DNA of 64,000 nt from an uncultured Eggerthella sp. Lineage in GTDB: Bacteria > Actinomycetota > Coriobacteriia > Coriobacteriales > Eggerthellaceae. The stretch spans positions 34,073 through 98,072 of the forward strand of contig CAUASB010000007.1 of the NCBI GenBank assembly GCA_958431815.1, in the 5' to 3' direction. Under the pieces are notes generated by a model. The model did no database searches. It saw only the letters and a list, made by a program, of their open reading frames with translations, and was not told where the DNA came from. The translations under genes and the position numbers were made by a program. Below are positions 8,108-18,900 of the stretch, one piece after another. Position 1 is the stretch's first letter; each line of letters starts with the position of its first letter.

Positions 8108-9685
8108 CTAAGCTGCTTTGCATTCTTCCTGTTCGATAAGCTCGCGGGCGTGCTCGATGGCGTCGTCGATGTTGGCGCGGAAGTGCTCTTCGCCCACCAG
8201 GTCTACGAAGCCGGCACGGCGCATGGTTTTCATGGGCTGCTCGTTGGCATGGCTGAAGATGAGCTTCACACCGTTTTCGGTGCAGTAATCGTACAGGTTC
8301 TCCAGCGCATTCATGCCGGAAGAATCGAGTGAGGGAACGCCGCGCATGCGGATGATCAGGTACTTTGTGAACGACTTCACCGAGATGTCGGTAATGCGGT
8401 CGGTCATACCGAAGAACATGGGGCCGTTGATCTCGTACACGCGTACGCTCTTGGGAAGCTCACGCAAATGCGTTACCTCGGAATTGGCGTCGCAGTAATA
8501 CTTCCAGCCCTTTACCTCGGTTTCTTCGCTGACCATCTTCATGAACAGCACGATGGTGATAACCATGCCCACGCCGATGGCGGTAACCAGGTCGAACACA
8601 ATGGTAAGGGTGAAGGTGAGCAGCAGGGTGGCCACGGCGCCCTTTGAAGCGGTTTTACACAGATGGGCGAAGTTACGCCAACCCGACATGTTGTAGGCAA
8701 CCTGAAGCAGGATGGCGGCGATGGTGGGCATGGGAATAAGTGCCGCATAGGGCATCAGGAACACGAGCATCAGCAACAGCACCACGGCGTGCACCATGCC
8801 GGAAATGGGCGTACGGCCGCCGTTGTTCACGTTCGCGGCGGTGCGGGCAATGGCGCCTGTGGCAGGGATGCCGCCGAACAGGATGGAGCCGATGTTGCCC
8901 ACGCCTTGGGCCACCAATTCCATGTTGCAGCGATGATGCGAACTGATCATGCTGTCGGCAACAACGCAGGAAAGCAACGATTCGATGGCGGCAAGCATAG
9001 CGATGGTGAAACCGTTTGCCAGCTCGTCGCGGAACAGCTCCATGCTCAGCTGCGGAACGTGCAGGCTGGGCAGCGCGCTGCTGATGGTGTACAGGTCGCC
9101 GATGGTGAACACCTCCATGTTCAGCAGGTTCACCATGCCGATTCCCACGAAGATGGCGATAAGCGAGCTGGGGATCTTATCGTTGAACTTGGGCCACAGG
9201 AACAGCACCACCAGGCACACGATGCCAACCAGCACCGCTTCGGGATTGATGGTGCCGATGTTCTGGGCAAGCGCCTGAATCTTGTCGGTGGTTTCAACGG
9301 TAGGGGTGCCGGCGGGGTAGGTAAGACCCATCAGGTCTTTCAGCTGACCGATGACGATGGTTACGGCGATGCCGGCAGTGAAGCCGGTGGTGATGGTATA
9401 CGGGACGAAGCGGATAAGCGCGCCGAGTTTCAAAAGGCCCATCAGGATTAGCACGATACCCGCAATGATGGTGGCGGCGAACAGGCCGTCCAGGCCATCG
9501 GTGGCCACGATGCCGGCCACGATGGTGGCAAACGCTGCGGTGGGCCCGGAAATCTGAACGCGGCTGCCGCCCAAAAAGGCGATAAGGAAGCCTGCGATGA
9601 TGGCGGTGTACAGGCCTGCTTCGGGGCCTACGCCGGAAGCGATGGCAAGCGCAATGGAAAGCGGCAGGGCCACTACGGCAACCAC
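8108..9685 (-). CDS. SulP-family inorganic anion transporter with C-terminal STAS domain
   Basis: SulP (SLC26-like) permeases move sulfate, bicarbonate or other anions across the inner membrane. The product shows the family N-terminal SIALAIASGVGPEAGLYTAI, SGPTAAFATIVAG, a dozen or so hydrophobic segments, and a cytoplasmic STAS domain over the last 110 or so residues (around SLDSSGMNALENLYDYC). The coordinates use GTG at 9685, but this would start within the first membrane helix. The conserved N-terminal sequence continues upstream in frame (about 9686-9769: SKEELKKQLPKDIVSGI and more), up to a stop at 9902, and I find no ATG, GTG or TTG in that extension. The real start may be a rare codon such as ATT or ATA, or the gene may be damaged. 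Confidence 0.85.
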   Translation of the reverse strand: MVAVVALPLSIALAIASGVGPEAGLYTAIIAGFLIAFLGGSRVQISGPTAAFATIVAGIVATDGLDGLFAATIIAGIVLILMGLLKLGALIRFVPYTITTGFTAGIAVTIVIGQLKDLMGLTYPAGTPTVETTDKIQALAQNIGTINPEAVLVGIVCLVVLFLWPKFNDKIPSSLIAIFVGIGMVNLLNMEVFTIGDLYTISSALPSLHVPQLSMELFRDELANGFTIAMLAAIESLLSCVVADSMISSHHRCNMELVAQGVGNIGSILFGGIPATGAIARTAANVNNGGRTPISGMVHAVVLLLMLVFLMPYAALIPMPTIAAILLQVAYNMSGWRNFAHLCKTASKGAVATLLLTFTLTIVFDLVTAIGVGMVITIVLFMKMVSEETEVKGWKYYCDANSEVTHLRELPKSVRVYEINGPMFFGMTDRITDISVKSFTKYLIIRMRGVPSLDSSGMNALENLYDYCTENGVKLIFSHANEQPMKTMRRAGFVDLVGEEHFRANIDDAIEHARELIEQEECKAA

Positions 9686-9841
9686 GATGCCGGAAACGAT
9701 GTCTTTCGGGAGCTGCTTTTTGAGTTCTTCTTTGCTGGTGTGCTTGATGATACTGAACAGAATCGGTTTGATTTTGTCGTGCTGTATGACGTGCTTTTCG
9801 TGCTCCTGAATGTGCTTGCTGTTTTCCCTTTTGAAAAGAAA

Positions 9842-9863
9842 CGTTCCACCGAATGGTGGAACG
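9842..9863 (-). terminator. Terminator-like hairpin in the leader of the SulP gene
   Basis: Perfect nine-base inverted repeat CGTTCCACC / GGTGGAACG with a four-base loop. On the minus strand it is followed by TTTCTTTTC, as in an intrinsic terminator. No minus-strand gene ends here, since the neighbour at 10121 runs the other way. It therefore lies in the SulP leader and could be an attenuator or a protein-binding palindrome. Confidence 0.45.
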
Positions 9864-9902
9864 TTCGTGCCTTCGCTATGCGCGATTAATGCGAAAGCGC
9901 TT

Positions 9903-10120
9903 TATTCTATCGCGGCGGGCAAATCTTTTTCCGATTCCGCATAGTTTTTTCAAGTGAACACGTTTTTGACCTGGGTGAACGGGTTTTATTGCTTTCGGTA
10001 ATAGAAATGTTGAAAGTTGCAATGGAAATACAGCCCGTCTTCGGCGGGCGTCCTGATACCTTGGTGCATAGGATAAGCCTGCGGGGAAGGGGATGCAGGC
10101 TCTGTTCGAAGGGGATCGCA
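9903..10120 (+). other. Leader region of the OFA-type MFS gene
   Basis: The gap between the divergent SulP and MFS genes. On the plus strand it contains a TTGAC element (9966-9970), a possible -35, and a short hairpin GCCCG / CGGGC near 10033-10048. A potential in-frame extension upstream of 10121 is not membrane-like or conserved in appearance, so I treat it as untranslated. I see no known riboswitch. Confidence 0.4.
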
Positions 10121-11353
10121 ATGAAGGGCGCGGCACCGAATCGCAACGTTATCTTGGCGGCAGGCACGCTTGCTGCCATGGGCACCAGCTGCATTTATAT
10201 GTGGAGTATCTTCAACAAGCCGCTGATGGCCACCTATGGCTTCACCGCTTCCGAGGTTTCCATGGCGTATTCGCTGTTCTTGCTGGCAACGTGTTTTTCC
10301 AGCATGCTGGCAGGGTGGCTGCAATGCCATGTTCAGCCGCGGTTTATCGTGCTATGCTCGGGCATCCTGTTCGGGTTGGGCTGGCTTCTTTCGGGTTATG
10401 CCAGCAATCTGGTTATGCTGTACGTCTTTTTCGGCGGCATGGCAGGTGCGGGCAACGGACTTCTGTACAACTCCATCGTTGCCGTGGTGATGAAGTGGTT
10501 CCCCGACAAGCGCGGGTTTGCCAATGGAGTGTGCATCGGTGCCATCGGGCTGGGACCGGTGTTTTTTGCGCCGCTCGGTAATTTCCTCATCGAATCGTTC
10601 AGCGTTCAGATGGCATTTCATATCGTGGGCGTTATTTGGCTGGTAATCTACCTGGTCGTTTCGTGGCTTCTGCTGGTTCCGCCACAAGGGTGGGCGCCTG
10701 CAGGGCAGGCCGATAAAGCTTGCGAAGGGGATAGTGGCGAGGTTCCCCGCGAGCGTAACCTTACGGCGAAGCAGATGTTTCGGCAGCCTTTGTACTACGT
10801 GCTGTTTTTGGTGATGATGGTTGCGTGTACCAGTGGGCTGATGGTTACCGCCCACGCTTCCAACATCGGGCAGGAAGTTGCGGGCCTTACCGCTTCGCAG
10901 GGCGCGGTTGTCGTTGCGGCGCTTGCCGTGGGAAGCTGTTTGGGGCGCTTCGGCTTCGGCGCGGTTTCCGATCGCATTGGGCGCTACAAGGCGCTGGCAA
11001 TTTCCTTGGCAGCCAATGCCGTGCTCATGCTGTTTTGCATCCATGCAGCCACTACGTTCGTAACGTACTTGCTGGCTGTTGCCGCGGTGGGCGCCTGTTT
11101 CGGCGGAACCATGACCATTGTGCCCGCCATCGTCGGCGATGCTTTCGGATCGGTGAACTTCGGGCAGAACTATTCGTTTGTCTACCCCGGCTATACGGTG
11201 GCTTCCTTTGTAGGCCCCATGGCGGCAGCCACAGCATTTGAGGCGGTGGGCAGCTATTCGCCTGCCTTCATCATTGCCGGTGTTTTGGCGCTTGTGGGCG
11301 TGGTACTGGTTTTGGCGTGCTCGAAGCTCGAGCGTCGTTTACCTGAAGCGTAG
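10121..11353 (+). CDS. MFS transporter, oxalate/formate antiporter-like (OFA family)
   Basis: A 410-residue protein with 12 predicted membrane helices. The N-terminal NRNVILAAGTLAAMGTSCIYMWSIF, the motif-A-like loops, GNGLLYNSIVAVVMKWFPDKRGFANGV and FGRFGFGAVSDRIGRYKALAI patterns match the OFA branch of the major facilitator superfamily, which exchanges small carboxylates. The ATG at 10121 follows AAGGGGA. It is monocistronic: a SulP gene is divergent on the left and prfC convergent on the right. Substrate is unknown; a carboxylate is the family expectation. Confidence 0.88.
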   Translation: MKGAAPNRNVILAAGTLAAMGTSCIYMWSIFNKPLMATYGFTASEVSMAYSLFLLATCFSSMLAGWLQCHVQPRFIVLCSGILFGLGWLLSGYASNLVMLYVFFGGMAGAGNGLLYNSIVAVVMKWFPDKRGFANGVCIGAIGLGPVFFAPLGNFLIESFSVQMAFHIVGVIWLVIYLVVSWLLLVPPQGWAPAGQADKACEGDSGEVPRERNLTAKQMFRQPLYYVLFLVMMVACTSGLMVTAHASNIGQEVAGLTASQGAVVVAALAVGSCLGRFGFGAVSDRIGRYKALAISLAANAVLMLFCIHAATTFVTYLLAVAAVGACFGGTMTIVPAIVGDAFGSVNFGQNYSFVYPGYTVASFVGPMAAATAFEAVGSYSPAFIIAGVLALVGVVLVLACSKLERRLPEA

Positions 11354-11404
11354 CTCTTGGCGGTTGGCAGCCGAAGCAGGGCTTAAACGTTCCCTGCAAA
11401 AACA

Positions 11405-11443
11405 AAGCCGCTTGATCGTGCGCGATCAAGCGGCTTCTTGTTT
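11405..11443. terminator. Bidirectional terminator between the MFS gene and prfC
   Basis: Perfect 14-base inverted repeat (11405-11418 and 11423-11436) with a four-base loop, followed by TTGTTT on the plus strand and preceded by an A-rich run that gives a U-run on the minus strand. It serves both convergent genes. Confidence 0.85.
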
Positions 11444-11491
11444 CGAGTCATAAAAGGCACCGAAAGGTTTCGTCCTCCAACAGGGGCTCTT

Positions 11492-13105
<1,614 letters not shown>

Positions 13106-13355
13106 GTGGTTCCTTCTGATTGTGCATTGGTGGCCCAAAAGCGGGCATAGATAGTGCAGCCACTAGCCTAAAGCAAGACCAGCGCCCGCAACAGGGGTTA
13201 GCGCTGTTTTATACACGCTTTACGGATTCGAGGCCGGTTGATTGGCCTGCCAACTTTCTTTGCATCGTTGAAGCTGCCGGGGTACGGGTGTCGTATTTGG
13301 TATAGTTCCTTCGATCTAGGGTGTTGTTCAGGTGCTTTTGCAGAAAGGGAAAGCC

Positions 13356-13820
13356 ATGGAATTTGTCGTTGTCCCCCAGGAAAGACGTTCCCCTAAGCTG
13401 ATCGAGCAGTTGGTTGGTGTGTGGGAACGCTCGGTCCGCGCCACGCACCTGTTTCTTACCGAAGAAGACATTCTGCGTATCAAGGAGTATGTGCCACAGG
13501 CAATGGCAGCCGTGGATACCCTTATGGTTGCCGAAGATGACGGTGCGTCTGTTGCCTTCATGGGTGTGCATGAAGGAGTGTTGGAAATGCTGTTCATCGA
13601 CCCCGCGTTCCGGGGCAGGGGCTTGGGAAAGCGCCTGCTTTCCGTTGGCGTGCGCAAATACGATGCGCGCGAGCTTTCCGTGAACGAGCAGAACCCGCAA
13701 GCAGTGGGCTTCTACGAACATCTGGGCTATGAGGTGTTCAAACGCACCGAATGCGACGAGCAGGGCGATCCGTTTCCTTTGCTGTATATGCGTCTGCCAG
13801 AAGATGTGCCTGCGTTTTAG
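13356..13820 (+). CDS. GNAT-family N-acetyltransferase
   Basis: A 154-residue acetyl-CoA-dependent acetyltransferase of the GNAT superfamily. The acetyl-CoA pyrophosphate-binding loop is visible as FRGRGLGKRLL (motif A) after the LEMLFIDPAF strand, and motif B as NPQAVGFYEHLGYEVF. The N-terminal part with VWERSVRATHLFLTEEDI resembles YjaB-type acetyltransferases. ATG at 13356 follows AAAGGGA. Substrate unknown. Confidence 0.88.
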   Translation: MEFVVVPQERRSPKLIEQLVGVWERSVRATHLFLTEEDILRIKEYVPQAMAAVDTLMVAEDDGASVAFMGVHEGVLEMLFIDPAFRGRGLGKRLLSVGVRKYDARELSVNEQNPQAVGFYEHLGYEVFKRTECDEQGDPFPLLYMRLPEDVPAF

Positions 13821-13856
13821 GTGTTCCCTGATGCCACGGGTTCTGTGGTGCAATGC

Positions 13857-13884
13857 TTTGGGCGCATGCCTGCTTTGCTACAAT
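13857..13884 (+). promoter_or_regulatory. Possible promoter upstream of the SMR exporter gene
   Basis: TACAAT (13879-13884) matches a -10 element, and TTTGGG (13857-13862) lies 16 bases before it as a weak -35. It is about 100 bases before the SMR start. I looked for guanidine riboswitch motifs in this leader and could not recognise one. Confidence 0.35.
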
Positions 13885-13984
13885 GGGCGCCATGATACGT
13901 CGCAATAACATTACGTTTCCTATCCTTCTTGGCATGTGATCGGGCGCCTTTTACGCAGTTCGGTTAGATGAAAAGGAGGATTTT

Positions 13985-14308
13985 ATGTCGTGGGTGTATT
14001 TGTTCATCGCCGGTTTGGGCGAGTGTTTTTGGGCAGCAATGATGAAGCTGTCCGACGGGTTTTCGAACCTCGGGTATTCGATTGCCACCGTTGCCGGTAT
14101 GGTTGCCAGCTTCGCATTCTTGATCTTGGCAACGAAGCACTTGCCTTTGAGCCTTGCGTATCCCATTTGGACGGGTATTGGCGCTGTGGGTGCGGTGCTC
14201 ATTGGCGTGCTGGTATTCAAGGACTCGCTTTCGCCGGCAACGGGCTTTTTCGTATGTTTGCTCATCATTGGAATAGTGGGCATTAAGCTTACCTCGGGTC
14301 AGGTTTAG
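13985..14308 (+). CDS. Small multidrug resistance (SMR) family transporter, guanidinium-exporter-like
   Basis: A 107-residue protein with four membrane helices. The SMR active-site glutamate is present in helix 1 (AGLGECFWAAMMKLSDGFS), and helix 3 carries SLAYPIWTGIGAVG. The GFS after helix 1 and the PIWTGIGAVG pattern are closer to the Gdx/SugE (guanidinium export) branch than to EmrE-type multidrug exporters. It functions as a dimer in the inner membrane. The ATG at 13985 has an AAAAGGAGG site. Only one SMR gene is present, so it would act as a homodimer. The substrate assignment is by family resemblance. Confidence 0.85.
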   Translation: MSWVYLFIAGLGECFWAAMMKLSDGFSNLGYSIATVAGMVASFAFLILATKHLPLSLAYPIWTGIGAVGAVLIGVLVFKDSLSPATGFFVCLLIIGIVGIKLTSGQV

Positions 14309-14374
14309 ACAGCCGTGCGGGGCAGGGCATTAACGTTGCCGTTCCCCACAGGATTAACGCGGGAGGTTTCTGCT

Positions 14375-14536
14375 TTGAACGGGAAAATCAGCCAACGTGA
14401 ACAGTTTCAACATGCGCTTAAGGCGAAAAGCAGCAGGGTTCATTCAGCGAAGCTTTCGTACAACGCGGAGGGCAGAGGCCCCAATAAGGCAGCGGGAAGC
14501 AAGGGCGGCATTCGCCGCCAGGGCTCGAAACGTTAG
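14375..14536 (+). CDS. Small basic protein, DUF5302-like
   Basis: A 53-residue lysine- and arginine-rich protein read from TTG at 14375, nine bases after a CGGGAGG ribosome-binding site. It begins with a short helix (REQFQHALKAKS) and ends in a glycine- and arginine-rich tail (KGGIRRQGSKR). The layout (FxxALxxK, then a G-rich linker and a basic end) resembles actinobacterial DUF5302 proteins, of unknown function. The frame extends upstream to 14315, but that part has no ribosome-binding site. A nucleic-acid-binding role is plausible but not shown. Confidence 0.5.
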   Translation: MNGKISQREQFQHALKAKSSRVHSAKLSYNAEGRGPNKAAGSKGGIRRQGSKR

Positions 14537-14564
14537 CAGCAGAACATAGTTCCCCAGAATGCCA

Positions 14565-14606
14565 AGAAGGGCGTTTCATCTCTCGACATGAGGATGAACG
14601 CCCTTC
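14565..14606. terminator. Bidirectional terminator between the small basic protein and the esterase gene
   Basis: Long inverted repeat AGAAGGGCGTTTCATC (14565-14580) and GATGAACGCCCTTCT (14593-14606) with one bulged base and a 12-base loop. It lies between convergent genes. Confidence 0.75.
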
Positions 14607-14625
14607 TTTGGTCTACGGCGGAAAT

Positions 14626-15315
14626 TCAGGCGCGAAGGTTTTCCAAAGCCCAGCATATGCCCTTTGCCATGCGCAGGTCCGGTTCTTTGAAATGGTTGCC
14701 GGGGTTCTTTTCGAAGTAAGTGGGAATCCCTTTGGCTTCAAGGCTTTCGATAACGCTTTGCGTTCCGCTGGCTACGTTGCGAAGAAGGCGACTGGGGGTT
14801 TTCGCTTCCTTGGTTCCCAGGGAAAAGTAGGCACCTTTCAAAGGGCTGAGCAAAGGGCTTTTGGCAGCGAATTCGGCAAAGCCGGGGTACCACAGTGAAC
14901 CTGAGGCGCTTATGCAGGCATCAAACATATCGGTTTTGAAGGGCGCCCAGGTAGCGAACAATCCAGCAAGGGAATAGCCGGCTATGTATCGATGGGAAGG
15001 CCTTGCTCCGAGGTGGTTTTCCGTTTCCTGCACGGTTTGCTCGAGCGAGGCAAGCCGTTGCTCTGCTTGGCCGGCGAAGGGCTTGTCTTCGGCGAACATG
15101 CCCTCGCAGGGCCAGGGCGTTAGAGCATTGTTCCAGTTCTTGACTTCAACCGATACAAGGGTGAAGTTTTGGGCGCCTAGAGCTGTGCATTGCTGCCAAA
15201 CATCCTGCCCGTTTCCTTGAACCGTTTGCAAATACACTATAGTGTCATTATCTACTATCGTATTATTGCTTCTGTACAAGGTAATAATTTCACCTGATAG
15301 ATTGAGCGTTTGCAT
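14626..15315 (-). CDS. Alpha/beta-hydrolase fold esterase-like protein
   Basis: A 229-residue predicted hydrolase. The nucleophile elbow reads GYSLAG with the serine at about residue 115, and a candidate catalytic histidine sits in GNHFKEPD (about residue 208), the arrangement seen in enterochelin-esterase/IroE-like and acyl-ester hydrolases. There is no signal peptide, so it is probably cytoplasmic. The first 25 codons are distinctly A/T-richer than the rest. The ATG at 15315 has only a weak TAGGG site. Substrate unknown. Confidence 0.7.
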   Translation of the reverse strand: MQTLNLSGEIITLYRSNNTIVDNDTIVYLQTVQGNGQDVWQQCTALGAQNFTLVSVEVKNWNNALTPWPCEGMFAEDKPFAGQAEQRLASLEQTVQETENHLGARPSHRYIAGYSLAGLFATWAPFKTDMFDACISASGSLWYPGFAEFAAKSPLLSPLKGAYFSLGTKEAKTPSRLLRNVASGTQSVIESLEAKGIPTYFEKNPGNHFKEPDLRMAKGICWALENLRA

Positions 15316-15353
15316 TATTGACCCTACCGTGTCTTACTTATTTGACCAATAAA

Positions 15354-15385
15354 AAAGCGGCGTTGGAACCTTTCGACGCCGCTTT
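15354..15385 (-). terminator. Terminator after the deformylase-like gene
   Basis: Inverted repeat AAAGCGGCGT (15354-15363) and ACGCCGCTTT (15376-15385) with a 12-base loop. On the minus strand the stem runs into TTTTTT. Confidence 0.8.
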
Positions 15386-15398
15386 GCTTGCAAGTTGG

Positions 15399-15821
15399 TT
15401 AAACCAACTTGCCCTTGCCGTGATCGGCCATGTGCTGAATAAGCTGGGCAACCCATCCATGAAAATCTTTCTTGCGGGAAACCAGTTTGCCATCTACCAG
15501 TTCCTGATAGCTTACCTTTACCTTTTCATAGCGGGTGCTTACCGTAGGCTCTTCGTGGGTAAAGCAGCTTTCCGTTTCCTTCTTGGGAACCAAGCCGATC
15601 AAAATGGTGGGGTTGTACATCACGTGGGGCTTGTCGTTTTCGTCGAGATAGGCAAACAGGTTCTTTGTCACGCCGATCTGGTTAGCATGCACACATGCTG
15701 CGCCTTCAAGCGAAGCCAGGGTATCAAGCAGGTCTTGCGCTACGGCTGCGTCTTCGGCAGTAGCCTTTTCGCACGGCGTGCTCAGCAGCGCTTCATCATG
15801 GGTGAATTCTTTGATGCTCAT
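15399..15821 (-). CDS. Peptide deformylase-like protein with a substituted catalytic glutamate
   Basis: A 140-residue protein with the peptide deformylase fold pattern. The three family motifs are all recognisable. Motif 1 is the GxGxAAxQ-like GAACVHANQIG (Gln at 48). Motif 2 is EGCLS-like ESCFTHE (metal-ligand Cys at 86). Motif 3 is QHEIDH-like QHMADH (His 130 and His 134). In motif 3 the general-acid/base glutamate is methionine (residue 131, ATG codon at 15429-15431). The metal ligands remain, so it may bind metal and formyl-peptides without normal turnover. Overall it resembles the short second deformylase-like protein of Firmicutes. It is probably a single-gene unit, with an AAGGA site before the ATG at 15821. 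Confidence 0.8.
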   Translation of the reverse strand: MSIKEFTHDEALLSTPCEKATAEDAAVAQDLLDTLASLEGAACVHANQIGVTKNLFAYLDENDKPHVMYNPTILIGLVPKKETESCFTHEEPTVSTRYEKVKVSYQELVDGKLVSRKKDFHGWVAQLIQHMADHGKGKLV

Positions 15822-15945
15822 CTATCCATCCTTTTTTGCGGGGGCATTTTCTGATTCTGCGTAAACCATTCGTATTCTACCGCACGTATGCCCAGGGCAC
15901 TTTCTCAGAACCTGCGCGCAGCCAGGTCGAGCGTGAAGGGAGCGC

Positions 15946-18900
15946 TTATACGCTGAGCTTTGCGCACGTGGAAAGCAGACTTTGCATATCGAGTGGCTTC
16001 ACCAAGTAGGCGTTCATGCCAGCCTTCTTGCAGCTTTGCTTGTCATCCTCGAGTGCTTTTGCCGTCATGGCTATGATAGGGGTGCTCTGTGCATCGCTGC
16101 GTTTCAACGCTCTAATTGTCTTTGTCGCCTCAACGCCGTCCATGACAGGCATCATCAGGTCCATCAAAACAAGGGAATAGGTGCCTTCGGGGGATGCCTG
16201 GAAAATATCGACGGCTTCGCGTCCGTTCCAAGCCTTTTCGACCAGGGCACCGGCAGAGGCAAGGTAGAACTCGGCGATTTCCATGTTGATGTCGTTGTCC
16301 TCTACCACCAGGATGCGCTTGCCGCTTAGCGATACTTCTTCCGGCGTCTTGTCCTCACATTGCTTCTCTGCCGAAGCGTCCACCTTGAAAGGCAAACGGT
16401 AGACGAAGGTGGTGCCGTGTCCTTTCGCGCTTTTCACCTCAATGGTGCCGCCCATCTTGTCGATAAGCGCTTTGACGATGGACATACCAAGGCCCGTTCC
16501 CCTGTAATGGGTGCGGGCATCGAACTGTTCCTGGGTGAAGGGTTTGTACAACTGTCGCTCGATGAATTCCTGGCTCATGCCGATGCCGGTATCGGTGATC
16601 TTGAACTCATAGAGCGCCGTTTCGCCGTCGAAGGAGATTTCGGTGGCGTAGGTGTCTATCTCTCCGTTTTTCCTGTTGTATTTCACCGCGTTGCTGAAAA
16701 GGTTCAGCATGATTTGCCGCACGCGCAGGGGGCTGCCGATAAGGTGGGTGTGCACCATATCGCAGCGGTGGCTTCGGTGGATGAGCCCTGATTCGGCAAT
16801 CTGAGCGTCGATAAGCGCCCGCACGTCTGCCATGAGCTTTTCGATGTCGAAGCGTTCTTCTTCAAGGTCGTACTCGCCGGAATCAAGTTTGCTCATGTCG
16901 AGCACGTCGTTTACCAAGTCAAGAAGATGGTTGGCCGAAACCTGGATCTTGTTCAGACACTCCGCTGTTTTCGCGGGGTCGTTGTTGCTTTGGTGAATGA
17001 TTTCCAGCATGCCCATGATGCCGTTGATGGGGGTGCGGAAGTCATGGCTCATGCGGTTCATGAACTCGGTTTTCTGCTTGCTTTCGGCGTCGGCGGCAAC
17101 CAGCGCTTCCTCGAGTTGCTGCATTTCCTTTTGCTCTTGCTCGTGGAAGGCAGAGGTGTCTTTGAAAAGGATGATGCCGCGCACCACGGGCATTTCCGTT
17201 TGCGTTGCTTCATCGAAGGCGGTGTCGTGCGACATAAGGACGATCTTCTGCAGCCAGATGGGGTTGCCGTCTACGCCGTATTCCTGGTACTCGATGGTGA
17301 GCTGGCTCGTGCCCGACTCGAAGCGCTTCAAGAGCTTTTCGGAGGTGTCGATAAGGCGATAGCTCTGCAGTGTTTCCTTCGTGACGTATTCGGTACGGGC
17401 CCGGCAGTACCCGCTGTAGGAACAGGGCAAGTCCATGCCGATATCGTGGCGATTGCTGGTTGCTTGAGAGAAGGCTTTTTCCAGTGTGTCGTGGGTAAGA
17501 TCGACCGAATAGGCGGTTTGGGCGGAGTCGAGCAAAGCATCGACGTAGTCGCCGTTGTCCATGATGGACTGCTTCATCTGATCGTAGTAGCGCGAAAGGC
17601 GTTCCTTTTCGCTGAGGTTGTCTTCGAAGAACGGCTCGAAGCCCAAAGCGAAATGGTGCAGGGCGCCCTGTGCCGAATCGATCCGCAGCAGAGTAAGGCG
17701 GCCTTTCCTGTCGTTGCCGTTGTCGTAGCGGATTTCAAGGGCGCTGCCGTCTTCGGCTAGGCTGTACGCAACGTTATCCAAGGCCAGCTGCCTTCTTTGG
17801 CCGAGCTGGGCATCGGGGGCGAACACCGTGCGGGCAATTTCCTCGACGGCGCCCGAGTAGTTGCCTTCTTTGGCCAAGAATGCACGGGAAGAAGAAAGCA
17901 GTGTGCGGTATTGGTCCAGCAAAGCGTTGCAGTAGAGGCAGTCGGAAAAACGATAACCGCGCTTTTCCACATACGCCAAAACACGCCGGTCGGTTTGGCG
18001 GCGGCTTGCCTCTTCGGCGAGCTTTGCACGGTTCTTGTCCAAGTACATGTTCTTGTCGGCCTGTCGGAACAAGTCACGCATGGTGCACTCGTCGAAGTTG
18101 GAGGAAAGGGCGTAACCGGCTGCGTAGCTGATGGGCATTTCAGGATGCTCGCTCGAGTACTCGGCCGTGTGTGAGCGTATTTCGTCAAGGCACGATTCCA
18201 CGGCTTCTTGCGTGGCGTTCTGCATGATGGCAATGAACTCGTCGCCGCCCTGACGCCCTACGAAACACGATTCGCTTGCGGACTTCTGAAGCTGTAGCGC
18301 AAACGAGCGAATGTATTCGTCTCCCTTTTCGTGGCCAAGGTTGTTGTTGATGGTGCGCAGGTTGTTCAAGTCAAACATGCACAGGGCAACGGGTGCATCG
18401 TGGGAAATGGGAGCGGGGTTGCCCAGAAGTTCCTCGCATTTGTTTTTGTTGGGAAGCCCTGTTGCCTCGTCTAGGTATACCTTCTTCTGCAGAGCGCGGT
18501 TCAGTGCTGCAAAACGCAGGGCACGTGCCAACTCGAACGCCATAAGGGCGATAAGGGCAACGATGTCTGCGATAACAACGCTTTCAAGATGGTTGAGGGC
18601 CGTTGCCTTTTCCTGGGAGTAGTTTTCCGCAAGCTTGGTTGCCTCGTCGCAGATGCCGAAGAACGTTTCGCTCATGGCGATGATGTTGGTGCTCTCGTAG
18701 CCGGTTTGGCGCACTTTCGCGATTTCGGCGGTGAGCGTTGTGTAGTAGTCGTTCAGCTCTTCCATCTTGCTTTGGAAGGCGCTGTCGTCAAGGCGCACCA
18801 GGTCCAGCTCATCACTGCCGTAGCGCAAGCCGTTGATGTAGGAATCCACCGCATCGATAAGGCGGTCTTGTTGCTGTTGCGCGTCTTCAAGCTTGACGAT

